DNA of 49,843 bases from Nitrospirota bacterium (GCA_023475105.1 JAMCWJ010000017.1:1-49843), one strand, 5' to 3'. Shown: positions 17,309-26,405, numbered from the stretch's first letter. A program made the numbers and translations. The notes: generated by a model not told the origin, from the sequence alone.

Positions 17309-18334
17309 ATGAATTCACGAGAGAGAGTCCTGAATCTTTTCAAAGGCGAACCGGTTGACAGGGTGCCCTGCTTCAGCGGCATGGGAAACGTGACTGAAGA
17401 GGGGATCAACAAGCTCGGGTACCGGTTTGCCGGCATTCACCTCGACGCAAAAATGATGGCGGATACCGCTGCCTCGACATACAAACTCTTCGGCTTCGAG
17501 TGCGGCGTCGTCCCCGTCGACCTCTGCGTCGAGGCGGAGGCGATGGGGTGCGTGATCAACGTATATCCTCTCGCCGAGGGGATCCTCTATCCGACGATAA
17601 AGGAGAAGCTCATCCACAACGAAAGCGAGATGGGTGTGAAAGTGCCTGCCGACCTCGCGACGCGGGGGAGAGTTCCTCTCCTGAAGGAAGCGATAAGACT
17701 GCTGAAGGCGGATATCGGGAACGAAGTGGCGATTGGCTCCTATGTGCTCGGCCCTTTCACCCTTGCCGGACAGATCATGGAACTGAACGACCTCCTGAAG
17801 CTTTCCTTCAAGAAGGCGGACAAGGTGGCACAGCTCCTCGACGTGATGGCCGATGCCGTCATCATCGTTGCGAAGGAGTATGAAAGCGCCGGCGTCGATT
17901 ACCTTACGGTGAGGGAAATGGGCGCCACGTCGGACGTGCTGAGCCCGCGTGTTTTCAAGAACCTCATCCTTCCGCCCCTGCAGAAGATCATGAAGGAGAT
18001 CGGCATCCATTCCGTGCTGCACATCTGCGGGAAGACGAACGACATCGTGCCCTTTATGATGGAGGCAGGCCCGACGGCGATCAGCGTGGAGCAGAAGAAC
18101 GACGTGGCTGAAACGAGGAAGAAGCTCGGAAGCGACGCCCTCATTTTCGGCAACTATGACCCGTACAACGTACTCGTGGCGGGCACGCCCGAGGTGGTGA
18201 GGGAGACGATCAGGAAATGCATCGACGACGGAGTGAGCGCGGTCTGGCCCGGGTGCGACATTTGGCCCACCGTCCCCGGAGAGAATATCAAGGCGATGAT
18301 GGATGAAGTAAGAAAACACGGAGGTAAAAAGTAA
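17309..18334 (+). CDS. Second UroD-family corrinoid methyltransferase
   Basis: A 341-residue paralogue of the gene at 14526, again with the zinc-ligand pattern HICGKT and a distal Cys in WPGCDIWPTVP. It is immediately followed by the corrinoid protein gene; the TAA stop overlaps the next ATG (TAATG). That tight coupling makes it the likeliest methyltransferase partner of the corrinoid protein. Having two members suggests two methyl donors or separate donor- and acceptor-side steps. GGAGACG upstream serves as ribosome binding site. Confidence 0.87.
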   Translation: MNSRERVLNLFKGEPVDRVPCFSGMGNVTEEGINKLGYRFAGIHLDAKMMADTAASTYKLFGFECGVVPVDLCVEAEAMGCVINVYPLAEGILYPTIKEKLIHNESEMGVKVPADLATRGRVPLLKEAIRLLKADIGNEVAIGSYVLGPFTLAGQIMELNDLLKLSFKKADKVAQLLDVMADAVIIVAKEYESAGVDYLTVREMGATSDVLSPRVFKNLILPPLQKIMKEIGIHSVLHICGKTNDIVPFMMEAGPTAISVEQKNDVAETRKKLGSDALIFGNYDPYNVLVAGTPEVVRETIRKCIDDGVSAVWPGCDIWPTVPGENIKAMMDEVRKHGGKK

Positions 18335-19020
18335 TGGCAGACGACGCAAGGAAAAAGGAGATACTCGAGAAACTGAAGAACGGCGTCATTCAGTACGATG
18401 AGGACGCCTGCAAGGAAGGGGCGCAGGAGGCTGTCGACGGCGGCCTGGACGCAAATGAGGCGATCTTTGACGGACTCGTGGCGGGGATGGAAGAAGTCGG
18501 AAGGCTCTTCGAGGCACAGGAGTATTTCGTCCCCGAGATATTGATGTGTGCCGACGCGTTGTATGCGGGACTCGATATCCTGAAACCCCACTGTCAGCAG
18601 ATGGACCTCGGACTGAAGGGCTCGGTCGTCATCGGGACGGTGGAAGGCGACGTCCACGACATCGGCAAGAACCTTGTGAAGATGATGTTCGATGTGGCGG
18701 GCTTCACTGTCTACGACCTCGGCAGGGACGTTCCCCTCGATCAGTTTGTGGAGGAACAGTTGAGGACCGATTCCGATCTCGTCTGCCTGTCCGCTATGAT
18801 GACGACCTCCATGATCGGTATGCCGAAGATCATCGAGAAGATCAAGGCGAAGAACCCCAACTGCATGATCATGATAGGCGGCGCTCCCACCTCGAAGGAG
18901 CTGGCGGACAAATGGGGCGCCGACGGCTACGCGGAGGACGCGAGCAACGCGCTGAAGGAAGCGATAAAAATGGTGAGCTTCCTCAGGAAACTGCGCGAAG
19001 AAAAAGCGGCGAAGAAATAG
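18334..19020 (+). CDS. Corrinoid (B12-binding) protein of the methyltransferase system
   Basis: A 228-residue MtaC/MtbC-type corrinoid protein. The N-terminal helical cap (about 1-90) is followed by a Rossmann B12-binding domain with the signature DxHxxG at Asp106, His108 and Gly111 (EGDVHDIGKN), plus the downstream SAMMTTSM and GGAPTS elements. His108 is the expected lower axial cobalt ligand. The protein would cycle between Co(I) and methyl-Co(III) as methyl carrier between the UroD-family enzymes and the MtrH-like enzyme. Confidence 0.93.
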   Translation: MADDARKKEILEKLKNGVIQYDEDACKEGAQEAVDGGLDANEAIFDGLVAGMEEVGRLFEAQEYFVPEILMCADALYAGLDILKPHCQQMDLGLKGSVVIGTVEGDVHDIGKNLVKMMFDVAGFTVYDLGRDVPLDQFVEEQLRTDSDLVCLSAMMTTSMIGMPKIIEKIKAKNPNCMIMIGGAPTSKELADKWGADGYAEDASNALKEAIKMVSFLRKLREEKAAKK

Positions 19021-19029
19021 CGGTAGGAA

Positions 19030-19701
19030 GTGGGTAAGGCGGCAGTAGCAGTCAGGACGTTCAGCGCGGCATCACTGAAGGAGCTTCTGGCAAGGGAGGG
19101 CGCTACCCTCGTCGGGGTGGGTGATATCACGGAAGGTCTCTCGCGCGAGATCACGCACCTCAACAGGGGCATAGCCCTTGCAGTGAACAGGAGCCTGAAC
19201 CGGGACACCGTAGATCTCCTCGTGCGGCTCGAGCGGATCGCGGTGAAATGGCTGAAGGAGCGGGGCTTCAGGAGCCTGGCGATACCGCCGGACTCCGACA
19301 GGATCAACGACAAACTGATCGCAAAGCTCTATCACCTCTTCAGCCACAAGACCGCTGCGACGTGCTCGGGGCTCGGATGGATCGGGAAAAACGGCCTGAT
19401 CATCAACGAGACGTACGGGTCGAAACTTTCTTGGGCTACGGTCCTTACCGACGCGCCTATCGAACCGGACCGTCCGCTCACGGAATCGCAATGCGGGGAC
19501 TGCACCCTCTGCGTGAAACACTGCCCGTCTGGCGCTGTTTCCGGCCAGTCCTGGTCCAGAGGAGAACCGTTGAAAAGGCTTGTCAACTATGAAAAGTGCC
19601 GGTCCCTGAAGAAGGTTCGGCCCCGTTTCGAAGAGAAGCCCAACTGCGGACTCTGCATCACGATCTGCCCTTTTTCGAGAAACGGACATAAGCAAGGGTG
19701 A
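19030..19701 (+). CDS. QueG-like 2x[4Fe-4S] protein
   Basis: A 223-residue protein related to epoxyqueuosine reductase (COG1600) but much shorter than QueG. Eight cysteines (155, 158, 161, 165 and 190, 206, 209, 213) form two ferredoxin-type [4Fe-4S] sites. The conserved GLGWIGKNGLI segment of the QueG fold is present. QueG itself is cobalamin-dependent, so a short homologue between a corrinoid protein and its reductive activator suggests an electron-delivery role in keeping cobalt reduced; this is inferred from context. Start is GTG, 9 bp after the preceding stop. Confidence 0.8.
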   Translation: MGKAAVAVRTFSAASLKELLAREGATLVGVGDITEGLSREITHLNRGIALAVNRSLNRDTVDLLVRLERIAVKWLKERGFRSLAIPPDSDRINDKLIAKLYHLFSHKTAATCSGLGWIGKNGLIINETYGSKLSWATVLTDAPIEPDRPLTESQCGDCTLCVKHCPSGAVSGQSWSRGEPLKRLVNYEKCRSLKKVRPRFEEKPNCGLCITICPFSRNGHKQG

Positions 19702-20017
19702 AACAAGTCGGATAGAAGGAGTAGGCAGTAGGCAGTAAACAAGAAACAGGAAGCAGGAAGCACGCAAAGGAAAAATTACGGCACTGAAGCCGCTGGTTCG
19801 ATTTGCCGGGGAACAGGTACGAGAATTCATGATCGTCTGTTTTTGTCGTCCCGGCCTGTCCGGGATCTTTTTCCCGGCCGTAGTTTATTCTTGGAGGCAG
19901 ACTGGAGGGATTCTCCGCTCCGGCGGACCCGACCGGGACCGGGCCGACAAGCCGAAATGACAGAAATTGCTTCCACTTCCTGCTTACGTTATTCGAAAAT
20001 TCAAGGAGGAAAGATTC
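19702..20017. other. Intergenic region with low-complexity and palindromic repeats
   Basis: Near 19725-19760 there is a purine-rich degenerate tandem tract (AGTAGGCAGTAGGCAGTA, then AGGAAGCAGGAAGC). A REP-like repeat follows at 19845-19961. No gene is seen. AAGGAGGA at 20003-20010 is the ribosome binding site of the next gene. Confidence 0.55.
19845..19961. repeat. REP-like palindromic repeat copy (divergent)
   Basis: The left end begins GTCGTCCCGGCCTGTCCGGG and the right end reads CCGACAAGCCGAAATGAC. It is a degenerate relative of the GTCATTCC...GGAATGAC family elsewhere in the window, with a longer interior. Confidence 0.55.
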
Positions 20018-22003
20018 ATGGTGAACAAATACAAGGTGATTTTTCAGCCCGCTGGGAGGCGAGGCGAGATCGAGGAGGGCAAGACGATTCTCGAGGCTGC
20101 CCAGGCCCTCGGAGTCGACCTCGAAGCGCTCTGCGGAAACAAGAAGGTCTGCGGGAAGTGCAAGGTGAGGATCGAGGAAGGGTATTTCGAGAAGGACAAC
20201 ATCGAATCCGGGATGTCGCATATCTCCCCTCCCGCAGCCTCCGAAGACGAGCTCAAGCACATAAAACCGGAGGACGGACCCGGCATCCGTCTCGCCTGTT
20301 CCAGTGAAATACACGGCGACCTGAAGGTTTTTGTGCCCGAACGTTCCAGGGCGGGCAAACAGGTGGTGCGGAAGGCGGCGAAGGAACTCTCGATCGCCCT
20401 CGATCCGGCAGTGAAGAAATATCCCCTCACCTTCACGCGTCCGACGCTCCATGACATGACGACGGGGGACTGCGAGCGGGTCCTCAAGGCTCTGGAGGAA
20501 GGTTACGGACTGAAGGGCCTCACCTTCGATTACCAGGCGTTGAAGGCCCTGCAGGACGCCCTGAGGGAGGGAGAGTGGACCGCGACCTTCACCGTCTGGA
20601 TGGACAGGGAGATCATCAAGGTCGAACCCGGACATGTGGACGTCTGCTACGGCCTGGCGGTGGACATCGGGACGACGACCTGCGTTGGGTACCTCTGCGA
20701 TTTGAGCACCGGCAAGGTCGTCAACACCGAATCGATGATGAACCCCCAGGTGCCCTATGGTGAAGACGTCATGTCGAGGATCACCTACGCCATGACTAAC
20801 CCCGCCGGTCTCCAGACCATGCAGGACGCCATTATCACGGGCCTGAACGAGATCATCGAAAAAGTTGTGACCGAGATAAAGCAGGACGGTCCTCATCCCG
20901 GGTATGCGATCGATGACCTGACGATCGTCTTCAACACCGCGATGCACCACATTTTTCTGGGGCTGAATCCCACCTATATCGGGCGGTCGCCGTTCATCCC
21001 CGCAACGCAGAGTTCCCTCAACATCAAGGCGAGGGACCTCGGCCTGAGGATCAACCCTTCCGCCTACATGCATGTGCTCCCGATCGAGGCGGGCTTTGTG
21101 GGCGCGGACAACGTGGGAGTGCTCATCGCCCAGGAACAGTACAATCAGGACGAAATGGTGCTCGTCATCGACGTCGGAACCAACGGGGAGCTGCTCTTAG
21201 GGAACAGGGAGCGGGTGTGTTCCACGTCCTGCGCAACCGGCCCCGCCTTCGAAGGCGCCCAGATAAAGTTCGGCATGCGGGCCGCCCCGGGGGCGATCGA
21301 GAAGGTGAAGATCGATCCGGAGACGAAGGAGCCGCAGTACAAGGTCATCGGCAAGGCCGACTGGCATACCCATATCGAAGGCAAGATCAACGCGAAGGGC
21401 ATATGCGGGTCCGGCATCATCGACGTCATTGCGGAGATGTTCAGGGCGGGAATCATAGACAAGAGCGGGAAATTCGTGATGAACCTGGGTACCAACAGGG
21501 TGCGAACCGACGTGGACGGCAGGCCGGAATATGTCCTCGCATGGGCGGAGGAGACGTCCATCAATACCGATATTACGGTCGCCCAGGCCGACGTGCGGGC
21601 CCTCCAGCTTGCCAAGGGAGCGCTCTATACGGGGGCAAAACTTATGATGCAGAAGATGGGCGTGAAGAAACTCGACAGGGTCGAGCTCGCAGGGGCTTTC
21701 GGAAGCCATATCGACAGGGAAGCCTCTCTCACCCTCGGCATGTTCCCCGACGTCCCGATCGACAGTGTCGTCGTGGTCGGCAACGCGGCGGGAGACGGCG
21801 CGAGGATGGCCCTTCTCAACAAGGACAAACGGCGTGAGGCAGAGGAGCGTGCACGATGGGTCGAGTTTGTGGAGATCGCTACGGAACCGGCGTTCGAGAA
21901 GGAATTCATGCAGGCGATGCATATTCCCCATATGAAAGACAAGTTCCCAAGCGTGAAAGAACTTTTCCAGCAGTCCGGGAGCAAGGTCGAGATAAAGGGG
22001 TAG
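20018..22003 (+). CDS. RACo-type ATP-dependent reductive activator of corrinoid protein
   Basis: A 661-residue ASKHA-family activator. The N-terminal plant-type [2Fe-2S] ferredoxin domain has Cys39, Cys45, Cys48 and Cys94. After a linker the ATPase part contains VDIGTTT near residue 215, DVGTNGELLL, and the C-terminal ELAGAFGSHID segment. RACo proteins use ATP to reduce inactive Co(II) corrinoid proteins back to Co(I). The downstream position relative to the corrinoid protein and QueG-like genes fits. I placed the start at 20018 behind AAGGAGGA; an upstream in-frame codon would add 17 non-conserved residues. Confidence 0.92.
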   Translation: MVNKYKVIFQPAGRRGEIEEGKTILEAAQALGVDLEALCGNKKVCGKCKVRIEEGYFEKDNIESGMSHISPPAASEDELKHIKPEDGPGIRLACSSEIHGDLKVFVPERSRAGKQVVRKAAKELSIALDPAVKKYPLTFTRPTLHDMTTGDCERVLKALEEGYGLKGLTFDYQALKALQDALREGEWTATFTVWMDREIIKVEPGHVDVCYGLAVDIGTTTCVGYLCDLSTGKVVNTESMMNPQVPYGEDVMSRITYAMTNPAGLQTMQDAIITGLNEIIEKVVTEIKQDGPHPGYAIDDLTIVFNTAMHHIFLGLNPTYIGRSPFIPATQSSLNIKARDLGLRINPSAYMHVLPIEAGFVGADNVGVLIAQEQYNQDEMVLVIDVGTNGELLLGNRERVCSTSCATGPAFEGAQIKFGMRAAPGAIEKVKIDPETKEPQYKVIGKADWHTHIEGKINAKGICGSGIIDVIAEMFRAGIIDKSGKFVMNLGTNRVRTDVDGRPEYVLAWAEETSINTDITVAQADVRALQLAKGALYTGAKLMMQKMGVKKLDRVELAGAFGSHIDREASLTLGMFPDVPIDSVVVVGNAAGDGARMALLNKDKRREAEERARWVEFVEIATEPAFEKEFMQAMHIPHMKDKFPSVKELFQQSGSKVEIKG

Positions 22004-22107
22004 GGGCCGGCCCGGGTGTTATAATAAAAAAAGTGGAAGGCTTCCTGTTTCGGCAAGAGGGCCTTTCACTCACTGTCCTGCGAGTCGGGATGGCGTGGGA
22101 GGCAGCG

Positions 22108-23067
22108 ATGAAAAGGATTATTGTTCCGGCGCTTTTGATCTTCGTGGTCCTCGGCAGTATACCCGTTTTTGCGGCCCCTTCCGGAAAAGTCCGCCTCGGA
22201 TACCTGAGGAACGACCTCCATCACCTCGCAGCATGGGTCGCTCTCGACAAGGGTTTCTTCAAGGATGAAGGGATCACGGTCGAAGTAGCGGGCATCTTCA
22301 ACGCTGGGCCCGAAGAAATGGCGGCCTTTGCTTCAAAGAGCCTCGATATCGGTTATCTCGGTATGGCGCCGAGTGTGACCGGGGTGGCGAACAAGGCGGC
22401 CCGTGTAAGGGCGGTCGCTCTTGCCAATGCAGAAGGCTCTTCCGTTGTGGTCGGGAAAGATTCGGCGATCAGGGGCGTGCAGGACCTTGCCGGCAAGACC
22501 GTTGCGATCCCGGGTTATTCGACCGTCCAGGACTTCCTGCTCAGGAAAGCACTCGGTGCGGCGGGGGTCGATCCGAAGAAGGTGAACATCATCGTGATAA
22601 AACCTCCTGAGATGATCGTGGCCCTGAAGTCGAGACAGATCGATGCCTTTATTGCATGGGAACCCCATCCGTCGAAGGCGGTGACGATGGGGATCGGGAG
22701 GGTCCTCATTGCATCGCCCCTGATTTGGAAGGACCATCCGTGCTGCGTCGTCGCGGTGGAGGGCGGCTTTTACCGGAAGAACCCCGGGACGGTCAAGGCA
22801 TTTCTGAAGGCGCACGTGAGGGCCACCGAGTATATACACAAGCACCCCGATGAGGCCCTGCGGATCGGCATGAAGTATACCGGCATGGATGAAGCGACCG
22901 TACGCGAGGCGATCGGCCATGTAGAATATCAGTACCTTGGAAAGCAGGATGATGTGAAGGAGTACGTCAGGTATCTCCTGAACTTCGGGTATGTGAAGCC
23001 CGTGGACATCGATGCGTTTGCCCGTGAGTACCTCGATCAGAAAATACTTCGGGATATCGTACGGTAA
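22108..23067 (+). CDS. NitT/TauT-family ABC transporter substrate-binding protein
   Basis: A 319-residue periplasmic protein with a signal peptide (MKRIIVPALLIFVVLGSIPVFA) and the type-2 binding-protein pattern: GKVRLGYLRNDLHHLAAWVALDKGFF, then the DLAGKTVAIPG hinge segment and FIAWEPHPSKAV. The family imports nitrate, taurine, sulfonates, riboflavin precursors and similar small molecules; the ligand here is unknown. Permease and ATPase genes follow. Position directly after the activator gene suggests that the importer supplies the methylated substrate. The ATG at 22108 is preceded by GGGAGG; a longer upstream frame is non-conserved. TATAAT at 22020-22025 could be a promoter. Confidence 0.88.
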   Translation: MKRIIVPALLIFVVLGSIPVFAAPSGKVRLGYLRNDLHHLAAWVALDKGFFKDEGITVEVAGIFNAGPEEMAAFASKSLDIGYLGMAPSVTGVANKAARVRAVALANAEGSSVVVGKDSAIRGVQDLAGKTVAIPGYSTVQDFLLRKALGAAGVDPKKVNIIVIKPPEMIVALKSRQIDAFIAWEPHPSKAVTMGIGRVLIASPLIWKDHPCCVVAVEGGFYRKNPGTVKAFLKAHVRATEYIHKHPDEALRIGMKYTGMDEATVREAIGHVEYQYLGKQDDVKEYVRYLLNFGYVKPVDIDAFAREYLDQKILRDIVR

Positions 23068-23116
23068 ACGTTTCCCGGTTTCTCGGGGTATTAGGGAAGG
23101 GAAAGAACGAAAGAGC

Positions 23117-23884
23117 GTGCAGCGTGCAAATAAGTCCCTGAGGTTTCTGCCGGTCTTCGGCGTGGTCGTGCTCTGGCAGGCGGCGTCTTCCGCGGGACTC
23201 ATTCCCGAAAACAGGCTGCCCTCTCCCGTGGCGATACTCCATGGTTTTACGGAACTCGCTACGGAAGGACTCCCTCCCGGCTATACGCTTGTGGGACACT
23301 GCATCGGAAGCCTGAAAAGGGTGCTGAGCGGGGTCGCGCTGGCCCTTGCGAGCGCCCTCCCTCTCGGCATGTTCATGGGATACTGGGGCAGGGTGAGAGA
23401 CATCCTGACGCCCTTTGTCGAGATGGTCCGGCCGATACCGCCCCTTGCATGGGTCCCTATCGCGATCCTCTGGTTCGGCATCGGGGACAAGTCGGCGGCG
23501 TTCATCATCTTCCTCGGCGCCTTTTTCCCGATCCTCCTGAATACGGTTGGGGGGGTGATGACCATAAATAAGAGGCTCATCGAGTCTTCCCTTATCCTCG
23601 GCGCCGGGAAGGGAGCGCTTTTCATGAAGGTGCTTGCTCCGGCCGCGATGCCCTCGATCATCACCGGGATACGCATCGCCCTGGGCATCGGATGGATGAC
23701 CCTTGTGGCGGCCGAGTTCACAGGGGTAAAGAGCGGCTACGGCCTCGGGTACATGATCATGACGGCGCGAGACATCCAGCGGCCCGATCTCGTCGTTGCG
23801 GGCATGGCGATCATCGGGGTGATAGGGTTTGCTATGGATTTCATCATCAGGAAGATGGAGCAGAGGGTTCTGAAATGGAGATAG
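23117..23884 (+). CDS. NitT/TauT-family ABC transporter permease
   Basis: A permease of about 255 residues with six predicted transmembrane segments and the EAA-like cytoplasmic loop (INKRLIESSLILGAGKGALFMKV-type, before APAAMPSIITGIR). It resembles SsuC/TauC. I prefer the GTG start at 23117, which gives a normal family length; the frame is open further upstream but that part overlaps non-conserved sequence after the binding-protein stop. It works with the genes on either side. Confidence 0.87.
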   Translation: MQRANKSLRFLPVFGVVVLWQAASSAGLIPENRLPSPVAILHGFTELATEGLPPGYTLVGHCIGSLKRVLSGVALALASALPLGMFMGYWGRVRDILTPFVEMVRPIPPLAWVPIAILWFGIGDKSAAFIIFLGAFFPILLNTVGGVMTINKRLIESSLILGAGKGALFMKVLAPAAMPSIITGIRIALGIGWMTLVAAEFTGVKSGYGLGYMIMTARDIQRPDLVVAGMAIIGVIGFAMDFIIRKMEQRVLKWR

Positions 23885-23888
23885 CCCG

Positions 23889-24698
23889 ATGGAACTGAGG
23901 GTGAGCGGTCTGCACAAATCATTCAGCAGCGCCTCCGAGGGCGAAAGGGTCGACGCATTGATCGACGTGTCGTTTGTCGTTCCCGAGGGACGCTTCGTCT
24001 GTGTCATCGGCCCCAGCGGCTGCGGGAAGACAACGCTCCTCAGAATGATATCCGGCCTCGAGAAGCCCGACCGGGGAACGATACTGCTGGGCGACAGGGA
24101 GATCACGGGACCGGTACGTGAGGTGGGCTATATTTTTCAGGAACCGGTGCTCCTTCCTTGGAGGACGATCGTCAGGAACGTGGAATTCGGCCTCGAGATG
24201 GCGGGAATGGCAAAACAGGAGAGAAGGGAAAAGGCCCTCGCGGCGCTCGAACTCGTCGAACTTCGCGACTTCGCGGACTTCTATCCGAAAGAGATATCGG
24301 GGGGGATGAAACAGAAGGCGGCCCTGGCAATGGCCCTGGTGGTCGAACCGAAGGTCCTGCTGATGGACGAACCCTTTGTCTCGCTCGACTGCCAGACCAG
24401 AAACTATATGCAGGCTGCGTTTCTCGGGGTGTGGGAGAAGACAAGAAAGACGGTGATCTTTGTCACGCACAACGTCGAGGAGGCGGTATTCCTCGGCGAC
24501 GAAATCATATGCCTCACGTCGCGGCCTGCCGAGGTAGGAAAAAGGCTGAGGGTCGGGATTCCCCATCCCCGGGACAGGACAAGTCCCGAGCTGAACCTCA
24601 TACGGAAGGAGATACTCCTGTTTCTCGCGGCGGAGAGGGAAAAGACAAGGAGCGTCAACGGCATGTTCACGCACGTACATGACCTTTCGGAGGTCTGA
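23889..24698 (+). CDS. NitT/TauT-family ABC transporter ATPase
   Basis: A 269-residue ATPase with Walker A GPSGCGKT (about 41-48), Q-loop in GYIFQEPVLLPW, a modified signature ISGGMKQKAALAMAL, Walker B LLMDEPFVSLD and the switch His in VTHNVEEA. It belongs to the SsuB/TauB group and completes the importer. It starts 4 bp after the permease stop. Confidence 0.92.
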   Translation: MELRVSGLHKSFSSASEGERVDALIDVSFVVPEGRFVCVIGPSGCGKTTLLRMISGLEKPDRGTILLGDREITGPVREVGYIFQEPVLLPWRTIVRNVEFGLEMAGMAKQERREKALAALELVELRDFADFYPKEISGGMKQKAALAMALVVEPKVLLMDEPFVSLDCQTRNYMQAAFLGVWEKTRKTVIFVTHNVEEAVFLGDEIICLTSRPAEVGKRLRVGIPHPRDRTSPELNLIRKEILLFLAAEREKTRSVNGMFTHVHDLSEV

Positions 24699-24722
24699 GA
24701 AGGTCTTCGGAGAAGAGAAAGA

Positions 24723-25064
24723 ATGACGAAGGTGGTAATTCATTCGGGGGCCTGCGGCTTTTCCACGACCGTGACGGCAGAGAAGGGCAGGGATAAGAAA
24801 ATACGGATCGTCCTCGAAACGGAGTGCGAGATGGTGGGGAAGATGGCCGGAGAGATCGAGATGCTCGACATGATGTCCCTGTTCACAAGGTTCCTCGATA
24901 ATCCCGTATACCGGGCGGCGTCGAAGCATCTCAGGCATGTGACCTGCCCTGTCCCGGCCGGGATTCTGAAAGCGATGGAGGTCGAGGCAGGTTTCGGCGT
25001 GCCGAAGGATGCGGGCATCACCTTCGTCGGATGTGAACGAAAGAAGCGGACAGGCTCATCCTGA
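24723..25064 (+). CDS. Small conserved protein at the end of the methyltransferase cluster
   Basis: A 113-residue protein starting MTKVVIHSGACGFSTTVTAE, with Cys residues at about 11, 37, 79 and 103. It resembles the DUF6951-type proteins that I recall near corrinoid methyltransferase genes, but the assignment is from memory and the function is unknown. No membrane segment or signal peptide is visible. Spacing (24 bp after the ATPase stop) and direction indicate the same transcription unit. Confidence 0.65.
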   Translation: MTKVVIHSGACGFSTTVTAEKGRDKKIRIVLETECEMVGKMAGEIEMLDMMSLFTRFLDNPVYRAASKHLRHVTCPVPAGILKAMEVEAGFGVPKDAGITFVGCERKKRTGSS

Positions 25065-25086
25065 GCTGCCCCGCACGTTACTCTAA

Positions 25087-25500
25087 GGTGAACGAGGCTT
25101 TCTCTATCTCGTCCACCGATACGGAATACTTAGTCCTCCGGCGCTCTACATAGGGATCGCCGCGGGGCTGGTCCATTCGGCGTATTGGATCTTCGTTTCG
25201 AAGTCCTATGAGAGGGGCGACATCTCCCATGTCTACCCCATCATGCGTTCAGACCCTGCCCTTGTCCTGGTGTTGTCGATTGTTTTTCTGGGGGAAAAGG
25301 TCTCCCTGCTCGGGTTCTCGGGTATCGTCCTCGTGATCTTCGGTGTCTACCTCATCAATATGGAAAGGTTCTCGGTGAAGGAAGGGCTCGCGCCCTTCAG
25401 GTCCCTGTTCAGGGACAGGGCGATACAGTTTGCGGTCCTGACGGTCTTTTGCGTCGCCGCATACTCCCTCAAACGCGTAAAGATTGGTGTCAGCCCTTGA
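25087..25500 (+). pseudogene. Truncated EamA/DMT-family transporter
   Basis: The frame reads LYIGIAAGLVHSAYWIFVSK, then SYERGDISHVYPIMRSDPAL and a hydrophobic segment ending YLINMERF, the pattern of the first EamA repeat of a drug/metabolite transporter. The N-terminal helices are missing: the frame opens only after a stop at 25084 and has no start codon there. The second EamA repeat breaks off at 25500, where the stop codon lies inside an inverted repeat. It was probably cut by insertion of that repeat and by a deletion at the other end. Confidence 0.7.
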
Positions 25501-25591
25501 AATATGACTTAAGCCTTTCAACACGTTCCGCCAACTCTTGTCGTCAACCATCGCATTTCCCTTAATCTGTCAAGTGTCAAGGGCTGACACC
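25486..25591. repeat. Inverted-repeat element with 15-bp perfect arms
   Basis: GGTGTCAGCCCTTGA (25486-25500) is repeated as its exact complement TCAAGGGCTGACACC at 25577-25591. A degenerate third copy (TGTCAAGACCTGGCACC) lies near 25655-25671. The left arm provides the stop codon that ends the EamA fragment. Confidence 0.65.
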
Positions 25592-25795
25592 TTAGTTCTT
25601 CTATAAAGGTCTACCGATTAAAACAGAGTAACAAAACACTCCCCTTGTGTCAAATGTCAAGACCTGGCACCTTCTTTCGTCTTGCATACCGGCCCCGGCT
25701 CGAGCAGGCCATAGACCTTGGACAATGGAAACGCTTTCTCAAACACTCAGTTTCAGATTTCTCCCATAGGCTGCCACGGCACAGCCCCCGCTCCC

Positions 25796-26365
25796 CTAAA
25801 CCCACTTAACTGTGGGCTCCTTCTTGGGCGGCCTCTCCGGATACCCCTCCGGATACCCGAGCAGTATGGGTCCGAATATCGTCTCGTCATCGCTGAGATC
25901 GAGGATTCTCTTCACTTCCTTGTCCTCAGTCACCATCGAGCCGAAGCCGACCCAACAGCTTCCCAGTCCCAGGGAATGAGCCGCCAGCATCATGTTCTCA
26001 CATGCCAGCGGGCAGGAGTGGTGAGCGTACCGCCCCGATCCGATAACGAATACAATCACCGGAGCCGAGTAGTAGACGGGGTCCGGTAGTTCATTAAGCC
26101 GTTTCGTGATCGCCTCATACCTCGCTGGATCGGACTCCCTCACCGACTCCAGAATCTTCTTTGCGTTGGGAAGGGCAGCCTTGAGCAGCTTTTTTCTCAC
26201 CTCCCCGTCTTCAATAACCACGAACCTCCAGGGCTGGCTGTTCATCGCCGATGGGGCTTCGTTTCCTGCGTCGATGATCACATTGACGATGTCCCGGGGG
26301 ACCGGCTTTGACTGATAGGTCCTGACTGCTCTTCTCGTTCTTATCGCTTCGATCACGGCATTCAT
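25796..26365 (-). CDS. Nitroreductase-family FMN oxidoreductase
   Basis: A 189-residue protein with the nitroreductase fold: the N-terminal IRTRRAVRTYQSKPVPRD flavin-phosphate site, APSAMNSQPWRFVVIED, and the C-terminal LGLGSCWVGFGS and LGYPEGYPERPPKK elements. Family members transfer electrons from NAD(P)H, or in some lineages from other carriers, to nitro compounds, quinones or corrinoid-synthesis intermediates. The physiological substrate is unknown. It is isolated between pseudogenes and starts with ATG behind GGAGGAA on the minus strand. Confidence 0.85.
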   Translation of the reverse strand: MNAVIEAIRTRRAVRTYQSKPVPRDIVNVIIDAGNEAPSAMNSQPWRFVVIEDGEVRKKLLKAALPNAKKILESVRESDPARYEAITKRLNELPDPVYYSAPVIVFVIGSGRYAHHSCPLACENMMLAAHSLGLGSCWVGFGSMVTEDKEVKRILDLSDDETIFGPILLGYPEGYPERPPKKEPTVKWV

Positions 26366-26405
26366 ATGTTCCTCCTTAATGTTTACATCCTTCCGGGGTG
26401 GCGCT

